A stretch of DNA of 64,000 nt from Pseudomonadota bacterium. Its GTDB lineage: Bacteria; Desulfobacterota; Binatia; Binatales; Binataceae. The stretch lies in assembly GCA_021323945.1 (NCBI GenBank), contig JAJPKA010000020.1:310001-374000 (forward strand), read 5' to 3'. Position numbers and translations under genes: made by a program. Shown in pieces: positions 43,522 through 52,443 of the stretch. Within the stretch, counting starts at the first letter, position 1. Every line of letters starts with the position of its first letter. The notes below the pieces were generated by a model that saw only the letters and a program-made list of their open reading frames with translations, did not search any database and was not told where the DNA came from.

Positions 43522-45669
43522 TCAGGTACGAGTGGCCGCCGGCAACTCGGGGCTGACCACCACCGCCAGTGCACATCGCGCGCTGCGCAGAATGTGCTCC
43601 ACTTTGGGGCCAAAGAACAGCCCGCGTTCGGCTGGCCGCAATTGCACTCCGAGTACGAGTAAATCGAACTGGCCGCGCTCTGCAGCTGTTAAGATGGCGT
43701 TTTCAGGGCGACTTCCGGAGGCGATCAAGGTCTCGAGGCGAACGCCGATTTCCTCGGCTAAAGCTTGCATGTCGCCGATGATGTGTATGCCCTCATTAGT
43801 CTGATGAGAGGATGTACGTCGGCCGCGCAACGAGACGAGGGGAGTTTCCTTCACATACATCGCGGTCATCCGTGCTCCGGCGGCGTTTGCGTAAAGCATT
43901 GCCATGATCGCGCCGAACCGTGAAAAAGCCGCGCCTGTGGTCGGCACCAGTAGACGGCGGAAGGGCATGTGCGCTCCGACATTGCGCGCGATGATTACTG
44001 GCGTCTGTGCGCTCGCCACCACTTCATGAAGCACCTCGCCGCCGAGGGCGTAATCGCCTTCGGCCGGCGAGGCACCGGCGAAGATCGCGTCGTAGCCGCG
44101 CTCACTTTCTTTTGCGATCGCTTCGGCGATGCTGTCCGCCGAGCCGGACCGCTGGTATACATTGCGGACCCCGCTTAATTCAGCAATCGATTTGATCTGC
44201 GCGAAGTGGTGATCGAACTGCGCTTCAGCCTCAGGGGTTGGCTCACCGCGGCTGGCATGAAACACGGTCAGGCTCGCATCGTGATGATTGCCCAGCATCG
44301 CTGCCAGGTGGGCAGAGAGTTGCGCATGTGGTCCGCCACCCGCGAGTACCAGTAGCTTAGCCCCCTCCTTGGTGAAAGGTAGTCGCGCAAGTATCCGCTC
44401 GCGTTCGAGCCGCTTGGCCTCAGAAGGTCGTCGCTCCACCCCCGCTAGCAACCAACTGAGGAGCGGCGGCGTCATCAAAGAGGTTATCAGCGCGACCATG
44501 ATCACGATCGCGTACATCTCCCGCGTGAGCACGCCGAGGCTGAGCCCGATGAGAGCAACGATAATCTCCATCCCGCCGCGAGCGTTCATGCCGACTCCGG
44601 TAGCAACGGCTTCGCGCAGACCAAATTTGCAGAGCAGTGCTCCACACGTGCAACCGATTACTTTGCCCACGATTGCGATGGCCAGCACGATCAGGACGAG
44701 TCCGATCCCGTGCAAGGCCAACAGATCGACCTTTAGACCGGAGTAAGCGAAGAAGACCGGCGCAAACACACCAATGGTCGCGGCTTCCAGCTCGGTGCGA
44801 TCGGAACGCCGCAGGCGCGAGGAGCGCCCGATCATTAGGCCGGCGATGAACGCCCCAAACACGGCATGAATGCCGATCGCCTGTGTAATAATGGCACACA
44901 CCATGGCAATCCCGACCATCGCACTCATGCCCGCGTGCTCCGCGAGCCCGCGATCATCGACCCAACGCATTAAACGAACGACGATGCGACCCCCAATCAA
45001 ATAGCAAAAGCCGACGAAAACGAGGACCGCAATCGCAATTGAGATGATGGAGCGCAGATCGATAACGCCGCGTGCTGCCAGGCCGGCAACCAACGAAAGC
45101 ATGAGCCAGCCTATGGTATCGTCTAGAAGGCCCGCACTCAGAATTAACAACCCCAAGTCACGCCGCATCAGGTCAAGATCGATCAGAATTTTGGCAATAA
45201 CGGGTACCGCCGAAATGGACATCGCGATGGCGATGAAGAGAGCAAAGATCAAACGCTGGTTCGATGACGCCAGATAGTTAGCGGGTAACTCCCATCCCAG
45301 GATAAAGCCACTCGCCCAAGGGATGGCAATGCCGAAGATCGAAACCGCGAGCGCGGCTCGGCCAACGCCGCGCAACACTGTCAAATCAGTCTCGAGGCCA
45401 GTGTACAGCAGGAGCAGAATGACGCCGAGCCAGGAAAGTGCCTCGAGCAGATGGTCGCTCAGCGGATCAGGAGGAAAGAGCAGACGGTAAACCGAAGGTG
45501 CGAGGTGGCCGAGCAATGTGGGTCCGAGTACCAGCCCGGCCATTAACTCGCCAATCACCGTGGCCTGGCCCAATCGCTTCATCACGTCAGCCAGGACCCG
45601 TGCGACCACGAAGAGCAAAGAGAATTGAATCAGGAATCTCAGTACCTGGATTTCAGTCAGGTGAGGCAC
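43522..45669 (-). CDS. CPA2 cation:proton antiporter with two USP domains
   Basis: A 715-residue inner-membrane antiporter of the KefB/NhaS3-like CPA2 group. Some 12 helices fill residues 5-400, with GELMAGLVLGPTLLG near 40, SAGLLDDTIGWLMLSL (the Asp-containing transport motif) near 178, AFIAGLMIGRSSRLR and NARGGMEIIVALIGLSLG near 365. Residues about 440-710 form two universal-stress-protein domains (LLVLAGGGPHAQLSAHLAAML; RLLVPTTGAAFSRFGAIMAM), the second ending in a USP glycine loop region. These may sense nucleotide or stress and gate transport. The start is GTG at 45669 and lacks an obvious ribosome binding site. Confidence 0.93.
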   Translation of the reverse strand: MPHLTEIQVLRFLIQFSLLFVVARVLADVMKRLGQATVIGELMAGLVLGPTLLGHLAPSVYRLLFPPDPLSDHLLEALSWLGVILLLLYTGLETDLTVLRGVGRAALAVSIFGIAIPWASGFILGWELPANYLASSNQRLIFALFIAIAMSISAVPVIAKILIDLDLMRRDLGLLILSAGLLDDTIGWLMLSLVAGLAARGVIDLRSIISIAIAVLVFVGFCYLIGGRIVVRLMRWVDDRGLAEHAGMSAMVGIAMVCAIITQAIGIHAVFGAFIAGLMIGRSSRLRRSDRTELEAATIGVFAPVFFAYSGLKVDLLALHGIGLVLIVLAIAIVGKVIGCTCGALLCKFGLREAVATGVGMNARGGMEIIVALIGLSLGVLTREMYAIVIMVALITSLMTPPLLSWLLAGVERRPSEAKRLERERILARLPFTKEGAKLLVLAGGGPHAQLSAHLAAMLGNHHDASLTVFHASRGEPTPEAEAQFDHHFAQIKSIAELSGVRNVYQRSGSADSIAEAIAKESERGYDAIFAGASPAEGDYALGGEVLHEVVASAQTPVIIARNVGAHMPFRRLLVPTTGAAFSRFGAIMAMLYANAAGARMTAMYVKETPLVSLRGRRTSSHQTNEGIHIIGDMQALAEEIGVRLETLIASGSRPENAILTAAERGQFDLLVLGVQLRPAERGLFFGPKVEHILRSARCALAVVVSPELPAATRT

Positions 45670-45912
45670 AGACTATGCGTTCTGCTGGATTGCGAAAGGC
45701 GAAAGGCCGCTGAGAACCCAATTTGGCCGCCTTTAGTGGAGATTATAAAAACCGATCGAGCCGACCACCGATTATTACTGCGGCGCGCTCAGAGCAAAAT
45801 GCACCTGTGGGGAGCAGCGCCGGCGAAGCTCACTGGCAAGACGCTCTCCCCAGTGCCAATCGAATTATTCAAATGGAAAAAAGAAATTGGGGCCAAAACC
45901 AGGAGCAACTAT

Positions 45913-46623
45913 TTAATGCTTCAGGTTTTCGTCGAACAGCTTAAGCACCCGTTGCCACGCATCCTGCGCATCGGCCGCGCTATAAACGTCGGGACGCGTG
46001 TCATTGAAGAATCCATGCGAACAACCCGGATAGATCTTTACCTCGCCGCGCTTGTCGAATCTACGCAGGGCGTTGGCAAGTCGTTCGACATCCTTGCGCT
46101 GGATCCATCCGTCATTTTCGCCATAAGCGTAGAAGACTGGACAGGCTAGATTTTTAAGCTGCTCATCCGGCGGGATTTCACCATAAAAGGGGGCTGCCGC
46201 TTTGATGTCCTGCGTCACACATGGAAGCGCCATCGCGTAGCTGCCGCCCATACAGAATCCGATCACGCCAGTATGAGAGGCTCTGACGCTGTCCTGAGCT
46301 TTCAGCCAGTTGATGGTGGCTAGCAAATCATCGATCCCATCCTTGTGGTCCAGTCCGCTCATCAGTTGAGCGGCAATATTGGGGTCTTTCGTAACCTGGT
46401 TGCCCTGTCTTGAGTAAAGATCCGGGGCGATTGCGAAGTAATGCTCGCCAGCTAGTCGCCGAGTGACATCCTTGATGTGATCGTCCAGTCCCCACCACTC
46501 CTGCACCACGATCACTGCCGGATGTTGGTGCCCTGTGTGGGCCGGTTCGGCAACGTAAGCCCGAATCGTACAGGCCTTGCCCGGGTAGCTCACTTCTCTT
46601 GTGTTAACGTTTTCAGCGGCCAT
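45913..46623 (-). CDS. Dienelactone hydrolase family protein
   Basis: A 236-residue alpha/beta hydrolase. The nucleophile elbow is GFCMGGSYA (Cys, as in true dienelactone hydrolases), the Asp lies in YAYGENDGWI and the His in YPGCSHGFFND. EWWGLDDHIKDVTRRLA is also typical of the family. Dienelactone hydrolase turns dienelactone into maleylacetate in chloroaromatic and aromatic breakdown, though many homologues act on other esters. The ATG has GGAGG six bases upstream. Neighbours do not form a complete chlorocatechol pathway. Confidence 0.93.
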   Translation of the reverse strand: MAAENVNTREVSYPGKACTIRAYVAEPAHTGHQHPAVIVVQEWWGLDDHIKDVTRRLAGEHYFAIAPDLYSRQGNQVTKDPNIAAQLMSGLDHKDGIDDLLATINWLKAQDSVRASHTGVIGFCMGGSYAMALPCVTQDIKAAAPFYGEIPPDEQLKNLACPVFYAYGENDGWIQRKDVERLANALRRFDKRGEVKIYPGCSHGFFNDTRPDVYSAADAQDAWQRVLKLFDENLKH

Positions 46624-46667
46624 GAACTGCCTCCGTCAATGAAACAGTCTTGGGTCCTGCGTGCCCC

Positions 46668-47558
46668 TCACTCCGCGGCCGTCGCCGGGATGAATCCGAT
46701 CGTGCCGTTACGGAGCTGAATCCGCAACCACTGTCCTCCAAAACCGGTTACATGGACGTATTTGCGGCGATGCACCTGGGCAACAATGCGAGAAGTGGGG
46801 CTCATTGACTCGTAAACCGGAGAATCGCGAGTTAGCAGAAAACGCTTGTTGATTTCCCTGATAGCCGGCTGCGGGGCAGCGCTGGCGATGGGCGTGGTGG
46901 CCGGCCGGGGTGAAGGTGCGGCGCTGGCTACGGCGGGGACCAATGTCGGATCGAGTGCCTTGACCCGTGCGTATTCAGCTTGTGCCTCAGTCTGACGATT
47001 CGGCTGCGAACTAAGGAGGTTCGCCAGCGCTAAATGCGCGTGGGCATTGCGCGGTTGCAGACCGACCGCCGTTCGGTATTCGGCTTCTGCGGCTGCCGTT
47101 TTCTCCTCGCTCTGCAGCGTCGCACCAAGACTGAGCCGATAATCAGGATTTGCCGGTGCGAGGGCGACGGCGGCGCGGCCCTGAGCCTCGGCCAGTCCGA
47201 GTTCAGACTGGGCCAAATACGCCTTGGCCAGCAGATCGTGCGCCTTGGCATTCCCAGGAGCCAGTTCTAAGGCCTTCAACAGTTCGGTTTCGGCTTGAGG
47301 CGCCTTGTGCTCGAACAGGTAAAGGTTGCCCAAAGCCTGATGCACTAGCGGGTCATCGGGGGCGAGATTGGCGGCTTGGCGGTAGGCGCTCTCGGCCTCG
47401 GCCAGGCGCCCGTTGTGCATCGCCTCGTCGCCGTCAGTTAAGTAATCGTTTGCGCTCTTTCGACCGCAGCCAAAAACCAGTATAAGGGCAAGGATGAGAC
47501 TCGCCGCATAGCCTCGTTTGGCATAATTGAGTGAAATTGTTGTGCAACCCGTGGTCAT
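46668..47558 (-). CDS. TPR lipoprotein with C-terminal SH3-like domain
   Basis: A 296-residue protein. A signal region ends in a possible lipobox LVFGC (Cys near residue 31), so it is probably a lipoprotein. TPR units fill residues about 40-215 (AESAYRQAANLAPDD, AETELLKALELAPGN, AEAEYRTAVGLQPRN). A Pro/Ala-rich linker precedes a bacterial SH3 domain (about 238-296: FLLTRDSPVYESMSP, VHVTGFGGQWLRIQL, GTIGFIPATAAE). It probably acts at the envelope, perhaps binding peptidoglycan. ATG at 47558 with GGAAGAGG just upstream. Confidence 0.85.
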   Translation of the reverse strand: MTTGCTTISLNYAKRGYAASLILALILVFGCGRKSANDYLTDGDEAMHNGRLAEAESAYRQAANLAPDDPLVHQALGNLYLFEHKAPQAETELLKALELAPGNAKAHDLLAKAYLAQSELGLAEAQGRAAVALAPANPDYRLSLGATLQSEEKTAAAEAEYRTAVGLQPRNAHAHLALANLLSSQPNRQTEAQAEYARVKALDPTLVPAVASAAPSPRPATTPIASAAPQPAIREINKRFLLTRDSPVYESMSPTSRIVAQVHRRKYVHVTGFGGQWLRIQLRNGTIGFIPATAAE

Positions 47559-47726
47559 CAACCTCTTCCCGGTTGTCTGTGTTTGTTTGCCCTGGCCTAA
47601 ATATGTCGATAATTCTGCTGGGCAGCGCTGAAACCAATCCCGATGTTGGAGTTACGCGAAATCACTGTCAAGCAGAGGTACATTGTGCACCCGGCTTCGC
47701 TTATGATGGTTTACCTTAAAACCCAC

Positions 47727-47751
47727 CGACCGGGCCGCGTTTGGCCGGTCG
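47727..47751. repeat. Hairpin in the leader region of cofC
   Basis: CGACCGGGCC (47727-47736) pairs with GGCCGGTCG (47743-47751) with a single bulged G and the loop GCGTTT. It lies 28 bases before the cofC start. It could attenuate cofC or be a terminator of upstream transcription. Confidence 0.45.
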
Positions 47752-47778
47752 CGTGATGCTAGGTTATAAACACGGCTT

Positions 47779-48429
47779 GTGCGCGCGGTTCTTATTGCAG
47801 CGAAGCAATTGGCAATAGCCAAGACTCGGCTAGCGCCGGCGCTGCCCTCCACCGGCGAGCGGAAAGGTTTGGCGGAGGCAATGTTCCGCGATGTCCTGAC
47901 TGCGGCACTGACGGCCAAGAGCCCCCATCGGGTGACGGTTGTGACATCTGACCAGGTCCTCGCGCGACTGGCTCGAAGTGTCGGCGCTATTGTGATTCAC
48001 GAGGGGTACCCGCGGGGTCTTAATGCGGCGGTCAGACTGGCAACCATCCAGTTAGTTGAACTGGGTATGACTTGTGTGTGTACACTGCTGTCGGACATCC
48101 CCTTGGTGACGGGAGCTGACATAGATGCGGCGTTCGCCGCCCTGCCGAATGCCCCGCGAGCCGTTACCCTGGTGCCGTCAAGGGACTTTTCCGGGACCAA
48201 CATCATCGTACGCAGGCCGCCCGATGTGATTGCGACCCAGTTTGGTCGCTTCAGTTTAGTACGCCATTTGGTCGATTGCCGCGAACGCTCCATTCCGTGC
48301 CAGATTCTTCAGCTCGATGGTCCGGCACTGGACCTGGACGTGCCTGCTGACCTTGACGAGTTCGAGCGGCGTCATAGCCGCACCTACACGCGGGCCCATT
48401 TGGCTCGATTGAGTCTGCCTCAGAGCTGA
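47779..48429 (+). CDS. cofC: 2-phospho-L-lactate guanylyltransferase
   Basis: Activates 2-phospholactate (or PEP) with GTP as the guanylyl donor, an early step of coenzyme F420 synthesis. At 216 residues the size is right. Visible family features: KQLAIAKTRLAP at the start (nucleotide loop), HEGYPRGLNAAVR, LLSDIPLVTGADID (the metal-binding Asp), and SRDFSGTNIIVRRPP, where FGSxS-type motif is replaced by DFSGTN. The start is GTG. No other F420 synthesis gene is in the window, but two LLM oxidoreductases are possible users. Confidence 0.88.
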   Translation: MRAVLIAAKQLAIAKTRLAPALPSTGERKGLAEAMFRDVLTAALTAKSPHRVTVVTSDQVLARLARSVGAIVIHEGYPRGLNAAVRLATIQLVELGMTCVCTLLSDIPLVTGADIDAAFAALPNAPRAVTLVPSRDFSGTNIIVRRPPDVIATQFGRFSLVRHLVDCRERSIPCQILQLDGPALDLDVPADLDEFERRHSRTYTRAHLARLSLPQS

Positions 48430-48469
48430 GCTCCGACGGCACTGCAGCTAGGTAAAGCGTATTAGAGAT

Positions 48470-49237
48470 TTGCAACCCATCGAACGATTAGGCGAGGTGG
48501 TGATTGAAGGCGTAGCGGCGCTGGGCAATTTCGTGTTGTTTCTGTTTGCCGCACTGGTTTATGCGATCGCGCCGCCATATAAGCCTCGGTTACTCATTCG
48601 TCAATTACGGACTATCGGCGCCGAATCCTTTTTCTTAGTGGCGCTGATTGGCCTGTTCACCGGTATGGTATTGGGTCTACAGGGTTACAATACCCTGCGT
48701 CGTTTTGGCTCCGAGGGTGCATTGGGAACGGTGGTCGCACTGGTTTTGGTGCGCGAACTTGGTCCCGTCCTGGCGGCATTGATGGTGACTGCGCGGGCCG
48801 GCTCAGCAATGGCCGCCGAGCTTGGCGCGATGCAAGCCACCGAGCAGATTGATGCTTTAACGGTGATGGCTATCAACCCTGTGCAATACCTGGTTTCACC
48901 TCGGGTACTGGCCGGTGTTATCAGCCTACCGCTGTTGACCTGCATGTTCGACGTTATTGGCATTTGGGGTGGTTACATAATCGGGGTGGGGCTAATGGGG
49001 GCGCCCTCAGGCCCGTTCTTTAATGGTATTGCCCAAAATCTGGGTAGCCATGATATCGCAATCGGACTCTACAAGGCGCTGGTGTTTGGGATGGTCGTGA
49101 TGTGGGTCTGCTGCTATAAGGGCTATCATGCTGCCAGAATGGCAACTGGAGTGAGTCGGGCGACCACCGATGCCGTGGTGCTTTCGAGCGTGCTGATCCT
49201 GGCCTGGGACTATTTCATGACCGCTATTCTTCTGTAA
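48470..49237 (+). CDS. mlaE: MlaE family lipid ABC transporter permease
   Basis: The permease of the Mla phospholipid retrograde/anterograde transporter in the inner membrane. A 255-residue protein with about five to six helices. Signature EQIDALTVMAINPVQYLVSPRVLAG (positions about 48841-48915), GLFTGMVLGLQGY, and YKGYHAARMATGVSRATTDAVV near the end are typical of MlaE. The start is a TTG at 48470 without a strong ribosome binding site, so the N-terminus may be a few residues off. It is the first gene of the mla operon. Confidence 0.94.
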   Translation: MQPIERLGEVVIEGVAALGNFVLFLFAALVYAIAPPYKPRLLIRQLRTIGAESFFLVALIGLFTGMVLGLQGYNTLRRFGSEGALGTVVALVLVRELGPVLAALMVTARAGSAMAAELGAMQATEQIDALTVMAINPVQYLVSPRVLAGVISLPLLTCMFDVIGIWGGYIIGVGLMGAPSGPFFNGIAQNLGSHDIAIGLYKALVFGMVVMWVCCYKGYHAARMATGVSRATTDAVVLSSVLILAWDYFMTAILL

Positions 49238-49296
49238 CAATTCATCGGCATTCTGGAAAAGCCAGTCTGTCAAGGAACAGGAAAAATTGTTGACTG

Positions 49297-50106
49297 GTGA
49301 TGACCCACAACGGGACGAAAGATGGGCCGGCGATTATCGTTCGTGAATTACGCCGGCGTTTCGGTAAACAGCAGGTGCTCGACGGGGTTACGCTCGAGTG
49401 CCCGCGCAACCAAATCACAACCATTGTCGGACCGAGCGGATGCGGCAAGACGGTCCTGCTCAAGCATTTGAATCTCTTATTGAGACCCGACTCCGGGCAG
49501 ATTTTCATCGATGGTATCGAGGTAACTCGCCTGAACTCACGGGCCATCGACAGCGTGCGGGAGAAATTCGGTATGCTGTTTCAGGCGGGGGCCTTGTTTG
49601 ACTCGATGTCGGTGTTTGACAATGTAGCGTTTCCGCTCGTCGAAAAAAGCAATCTCACTCGTGATGAGATTCGAGCGCGCGTCTTGGAGATTCTGCGGCA
49701 GGTCGGTCTGGAAGGGATGGAAGAGAAATATCCCTCGGAACTAAGCGGGGGGATGCAAAAGCGCACGGCCTTGGCGCGCGCGCTGATTCGGCGCCCCAGC
49801 ATCCTGATGCTCGACGAACCAACGACGGGTCTTGATCCAACCCGTACGACTGCGATTCACCAGTTAGTGCGCAGCACCCAGCAGCGCTTCGGACTGAGCG
49901 CAGTAATGGTAAGCCACGATGTGCCCCAGGTGTTCGCAATCTCCGATCGGGTTGCCTTCATGCATGCCGGCAAAATTGAAGTATCTGGTACGGTTGACGA
50001 AGTCATGAGTTCAGAGAATGAGAACTTCAAGCGTTTTCTTGCCGGCCGGGCGGCAGGCGAGGAAGAGCGCCCCTCCTCTCAAGTGGTCGCCACTGTTGGC
50101 AGGTAG
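49297..50106 (+). CDS. mlaF: MlaF family lipid ABC transporter ATPase
   Basis: The ATPase partner of MlaE. Walker A is GPSGCGKTVLLK, the Q-loop GMLFQAGALFDSMSV, the ABC signature ELSGGMQKRTALARAL and Walker B ILMLDEPTTGLDP, followed by the H-loop MVSHDV. At 269 residues it has normal length, with the C-terminal extension typical of MlaF. It starts with GTG-ATG (49297 or 49300). It is 59 bases after mlaE. Confidence 0.95.
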   Translation: MMTHNGTKDGPAIIVRELRRRFGKQQVLDGVTLECPRNQITTIVGPSGCGKTVLLKHLNLLLRPDSGQIFIDGIEVTRLNSRAIDSVREKFGMLFQAGALFDSMSVFDNVAFPLVEKSNLTRDEIRARVLEILRQVGLEGMEEKYPSELSGGMQKRTALARALIRRPSILMLDEPTTGLDPTRTTAIHQLVRSTQQRFGLSAVMVSHDVPQVFAISDRVAFMHAGKIEVSGTVDEVMSSENENFKRFLAGRAAGEEERPSSQVVATVGR

Positions 50107-50111
50107 CAGTC

Positions 50112-50663
50112 GTGTACGCTAGCCGCCTGACGCAGCTGATTGTTGGGGTATTTGCTCTGGTTGGAATTGGTGCGTTGGTTTACCTCTCGGTGCGGCTGGG
50201 TAACATTGGTATCTTTCCTCAACCCGGCTATACCCTCTATGCGAATTTCGACAATATTTCGGGCCTCAAAACTGGCGATCAGGTACAGTTGGCTGGCGTT
50301 CCCATCGGCAAGGTGCAGTCGATTTCCCTGCAGGACAACCGGGCGCACGTTGCGATGCGCATCAATAAGGGAGTCGCAATCGACACCGATGCCATTGCCG
50401 CGATCAAGACCAGTGGCATCATCGGTGATAAATACGTGGCAATTGCACTCGGTCCCGGCGAGCACGATTTGACCGACGGCGCAACTATACGTCACACGCA
50501 ATCCGCTTTCGTCTTAGAAGATGCAATTGGTCAATTAATCAACAGCTCGGGATCAGGCTCGAAGTCTGGTGAAGCCACTTCAAGTGGCAACTCTACCCCA
50601 AGTACTGGCGAGGCTTCGAACTCCAAGACCGGGAACTGTAATTGCTTAGACAATTCCAAGTAA
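50112..50663 (+). CDS. mlaD: MlaD-like MCE domain protein
   Basis: The membrane-anchored periplasmic lipid-binding hexamer unit. One N-terminal helix (about residues 8-26, LIVGVFALVGIGALVYLSVRL) and one MCE domain (about 37-115: YTLYANFDNISGLKTGDQVQLAGVPIG, at 50229-50310) with GDKYVAIALGPG. The remaining tail is Ser/Gly-rich and ends in a CNC-containing segment, which is unusual for MlaD. It begins with GTG three codons after the mlaF stop, so it is co-translated. Confidence 0.93.
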   Translation: MYASRLTQLIVGVFALVGIGALVYLSVRLGNIGIFPQPGYTLYANFDNISGLKTGDQVQLAGVPIGKVQSISLQDNRAHVAMRINKGVAIDTDAIAAIKTSGIIGDKYVAIALGPGEHDLTDGATIRHTQSAFVLEDAIGQLINSSGSGSKSGEATSSGNSTPSTGEASNSKTGNCNCLDNSK

Positions 50664-50685
50664 CAATAAATTAGGTGCATGGACT

Positions 50686-51375
50686 GTGAGCATGTTCTAT
50701 CTCGATGCTGCAAATTCGATGAAAAACCCAAAGCGCCCGCGTCGCTCGCGCTCGTCGCTCATGGTGATCGTATTCCTAGCGTGTAGCACAGCGCTGTTTT
50801 CGGTTGGCGCCCTATTGCCAATTGCAAGCGCGCAAACCAGCGCTGAGGAGACAACCAAGGAGTTCGTCAATCGAGCCCTGCAGATTCTGCGCGACAAACA
50901 GAAGTCAGTTCTGGAAAAACGGCGCGAACTCAAACCATTGATGGAAGCACGGTTTGATTCGGCCGAAATGGCGAAATCGACCCTGGGCTACCATTGGCGT
51001 TCACTAACAATGGACCAGCGGGCTGATTTCACCAAGCTCTTCACCGCTTTTATCGAAGCAGCATATCTGGACAAGGTTCAGGATTACTCCGGCCAGGATG
51101 TTCAATTCGGCCAGACTCGGTCTCTGGGCCCTGGCTACACGGCGGTAGACACCAAGATTGTGCAGGCTGGCAAGGAGCCAATCCCAGTCACCTATCTGCT
51201 TGAGAAGGCCGACGACGATTGGAAGGTTTATGATGTGACGGTCGATAACATTAGCATCATCGCGAATTATCGCAATCAGTTTAACCGAATCATAAATGAA
51301 GAGGGATTTCCCAAGCTCATGGCAGTTCTGCGCGAAAAACAGCAGCAGCTTGGTTCGGAGTTGGGTCAGGGATGA
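50686..51375 (+). CDS. mlaC: MlaC-like periplasmic phospholipid-binding protein
   Basis: A periplasmic shuttle between MlaA and MlaFEDB, about 229 residues. A signal peptide is visible (SLMVIVFLACSTALFSVGAL to ASAQ near residue 45). The Tol_Tol_Ttg2/MlaC fold follows: FNxx-type RALQILRDKQKSV, MARSTLGYHWRSLTMDQRADFTKLF (here starting MAKSTLG), TKIVQAGKEPIPVTYLLEK, and DDWKVYDVTVDNISIIANYRNQF. The start could be GTG 50686, ATG 50692 or ATG 50719; the last gives a typical signal peptide. Confidence 0.92.
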   Translation: MSMFYLDAANSMKNPKRPRRSRSSLMVIVFLACSTALFSVGALLPIASAQTSAEETTKEFVNRALQILRDKQKSVLEKRRELKPLMEARFDSAEMAKSTLGYHWRSLTMDQRADFTKLFTAFIEAAYLDKVQDYSGQDVQFGQTRSLGPGYTAVDTKIVQAGKEPIPVTYLLEKADDDWKVYDVTVDNISIIANYRNQFNRIINEEGFPKLMAVLREKQQQLGSELGQG

Positions 51376-51480
51376 AAATCAACGCTCAAGACCGAGGGTG
51401 TTCCCAGAGCGTGATTTCGAGCGGATCAGCCCAGTATATGCAGATCGGCAAGGGAGCCGCCCACCAGGGAGGATAATCAG

Positions 51481-52242
51481 GTGCTCAAAGGTAGAATTGC
51501 GGCGCTAGTCCTAATGTTCGTTATGTATGCCGCAGCGGTAATGGCACAGGAGCACGCGCCACCGCACTTACCGGGAGAATACGTTGAAACCTATAGCGAT
51601 CCGCTTGCTCCCTTTAACGAGAAGATGTTCTGGTTCAATCTCAAGCTGGATCACTATGTGCTGCATCCAATCGCCCAGGGCTATGCGGACATCGCACCAA
51701 CCCCGGTGCGTGAAAGTGTCGGTCGGTTTTTCGATAACGTCAATTTCATTCCGCGTTTCGTCAATAACCTTTTCCAACTTCGCTTGCCTGAGGCCGGCGG
51801 AGAACTGGCCCGCTTTGGTATCAACTCGACCCTAGGCGTTGCCGGATTTTTCGACGTGGCTGACAAGTGGTTTGGGCTGAAGGAACATGCGAATGATTTC
51901 GGTCTGACACTTGGCAGCTACGGTGTGCCGAGCGGTGCTTACATCGTATGGCCGTTTATCGGTCCCTCCACCGTACGAGATACAGTTGGTTATGCCGCCG
52001 ACGGAGCGATGTGGCCGCTTCCTTATTTTGTGCCTTGGTATGTCTACATACCCACTGCGGCCGGCAAGAATGCGATGGAGGCGGTGAATTATCGCTCGCT
52101 TCATCTGAACTTGTTTGAGGATGTTGATCGCTACGCGGTGGACCTTTATGGGGCGGTGCAGGACGGGTACTTGCAGCGGCGCGCGGCCGATTTGAGAGCA
52201 TTGAAAAAGGGCGAAGAGACGCCATATCCAGCTAACCAATAA
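51481..52242 (+). CDS. mlaA: MlaA/VacJ family outer-membrane lipid asymmetry protein
   Basis: The outer-membrane component that removes misplaced phospholipids. A 253-residue protein with a signal peptide (ALVLMFVMYAAAVMAQ) but no lipobox Cys, unlike the E. coli lipoprotein. Conserved blocks: DPLAPFNEKMFWFNLKLDHYVL, NLFQLRLPEAGGELARFGINSTLGVAGFFDVA (in pieces), GSYGVPSGAYIVWPFIGPSTVRDTVG (about 51925-52000), and the closing SLHLNLFEDVDRYAVDLYGAVQDGYLQRR (to 52180). The start is GTG with GGAGG eight bases upstream. It is the last gene of mlaE-F-D-C-A and is followed by a terminator. Confidence 0.94.
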   Translation: MLKGRIAALVLMFVMYAAAVMAQEHAPPHLPGEYVETYSDPLAPFNEKMFWFNLKLDHYVLHPIAQGYADIAPTPVRESVGRFFDNVNFIPRFVNNLFQLRLPEAGGELARFGINSTLGVAGFFDVADKWFGLKEHANDFGLTLGSYGVPSGAYIVWPFIGPSTVRDTVGYAADGAMWPLPYFVPWYVYIPTAAGKNAMEAVNYRSLHLNLFEDVDRYAVDLYGAVQDGYLQRRAADLRALKKGEETPYPANQ

Positions 52243-52284
52243 CTTCCTCCCGCCATAAGTCCGACTAAGACGACTCAAGAAAAG

Positions 52285-52315
52285 GGCCGAGGATCCAGTC
52301 TTCCTCGGCCTTTTG
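52285..52315 (+). terminator. Rho-independent terminator of the mla operon
   Basis: GGCCGAGGA (52285-52293) and TCCTCGGCC (52302-52310) form a perfect 9-bp stem with an 8-base loop, followed by TTTTG. An A-run precedes it. It lies 42 bases after the mlaA stop. Confidence 0.9.
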
Positions 52316-52443
52316 TTTGGTGCATCAGACGCGGTTGAATTAACGGAAGAAAGTCTACTTCCGGAAGTCAACCGGTCATCCTTTGCCAAGAGCGTCACGA
52401 ATGAGCTACATGCCTGATCGAGCGGATGCCCAGGAGGAATCAT

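Noticed and set aside
45723-46149. Plus-strand ORFs between antiporter and dienelactone hydrolase genes
   Set aside because: Most of the frame is antisense to the dienelactone hydrolase 3' part; the free 240 bases have no support.
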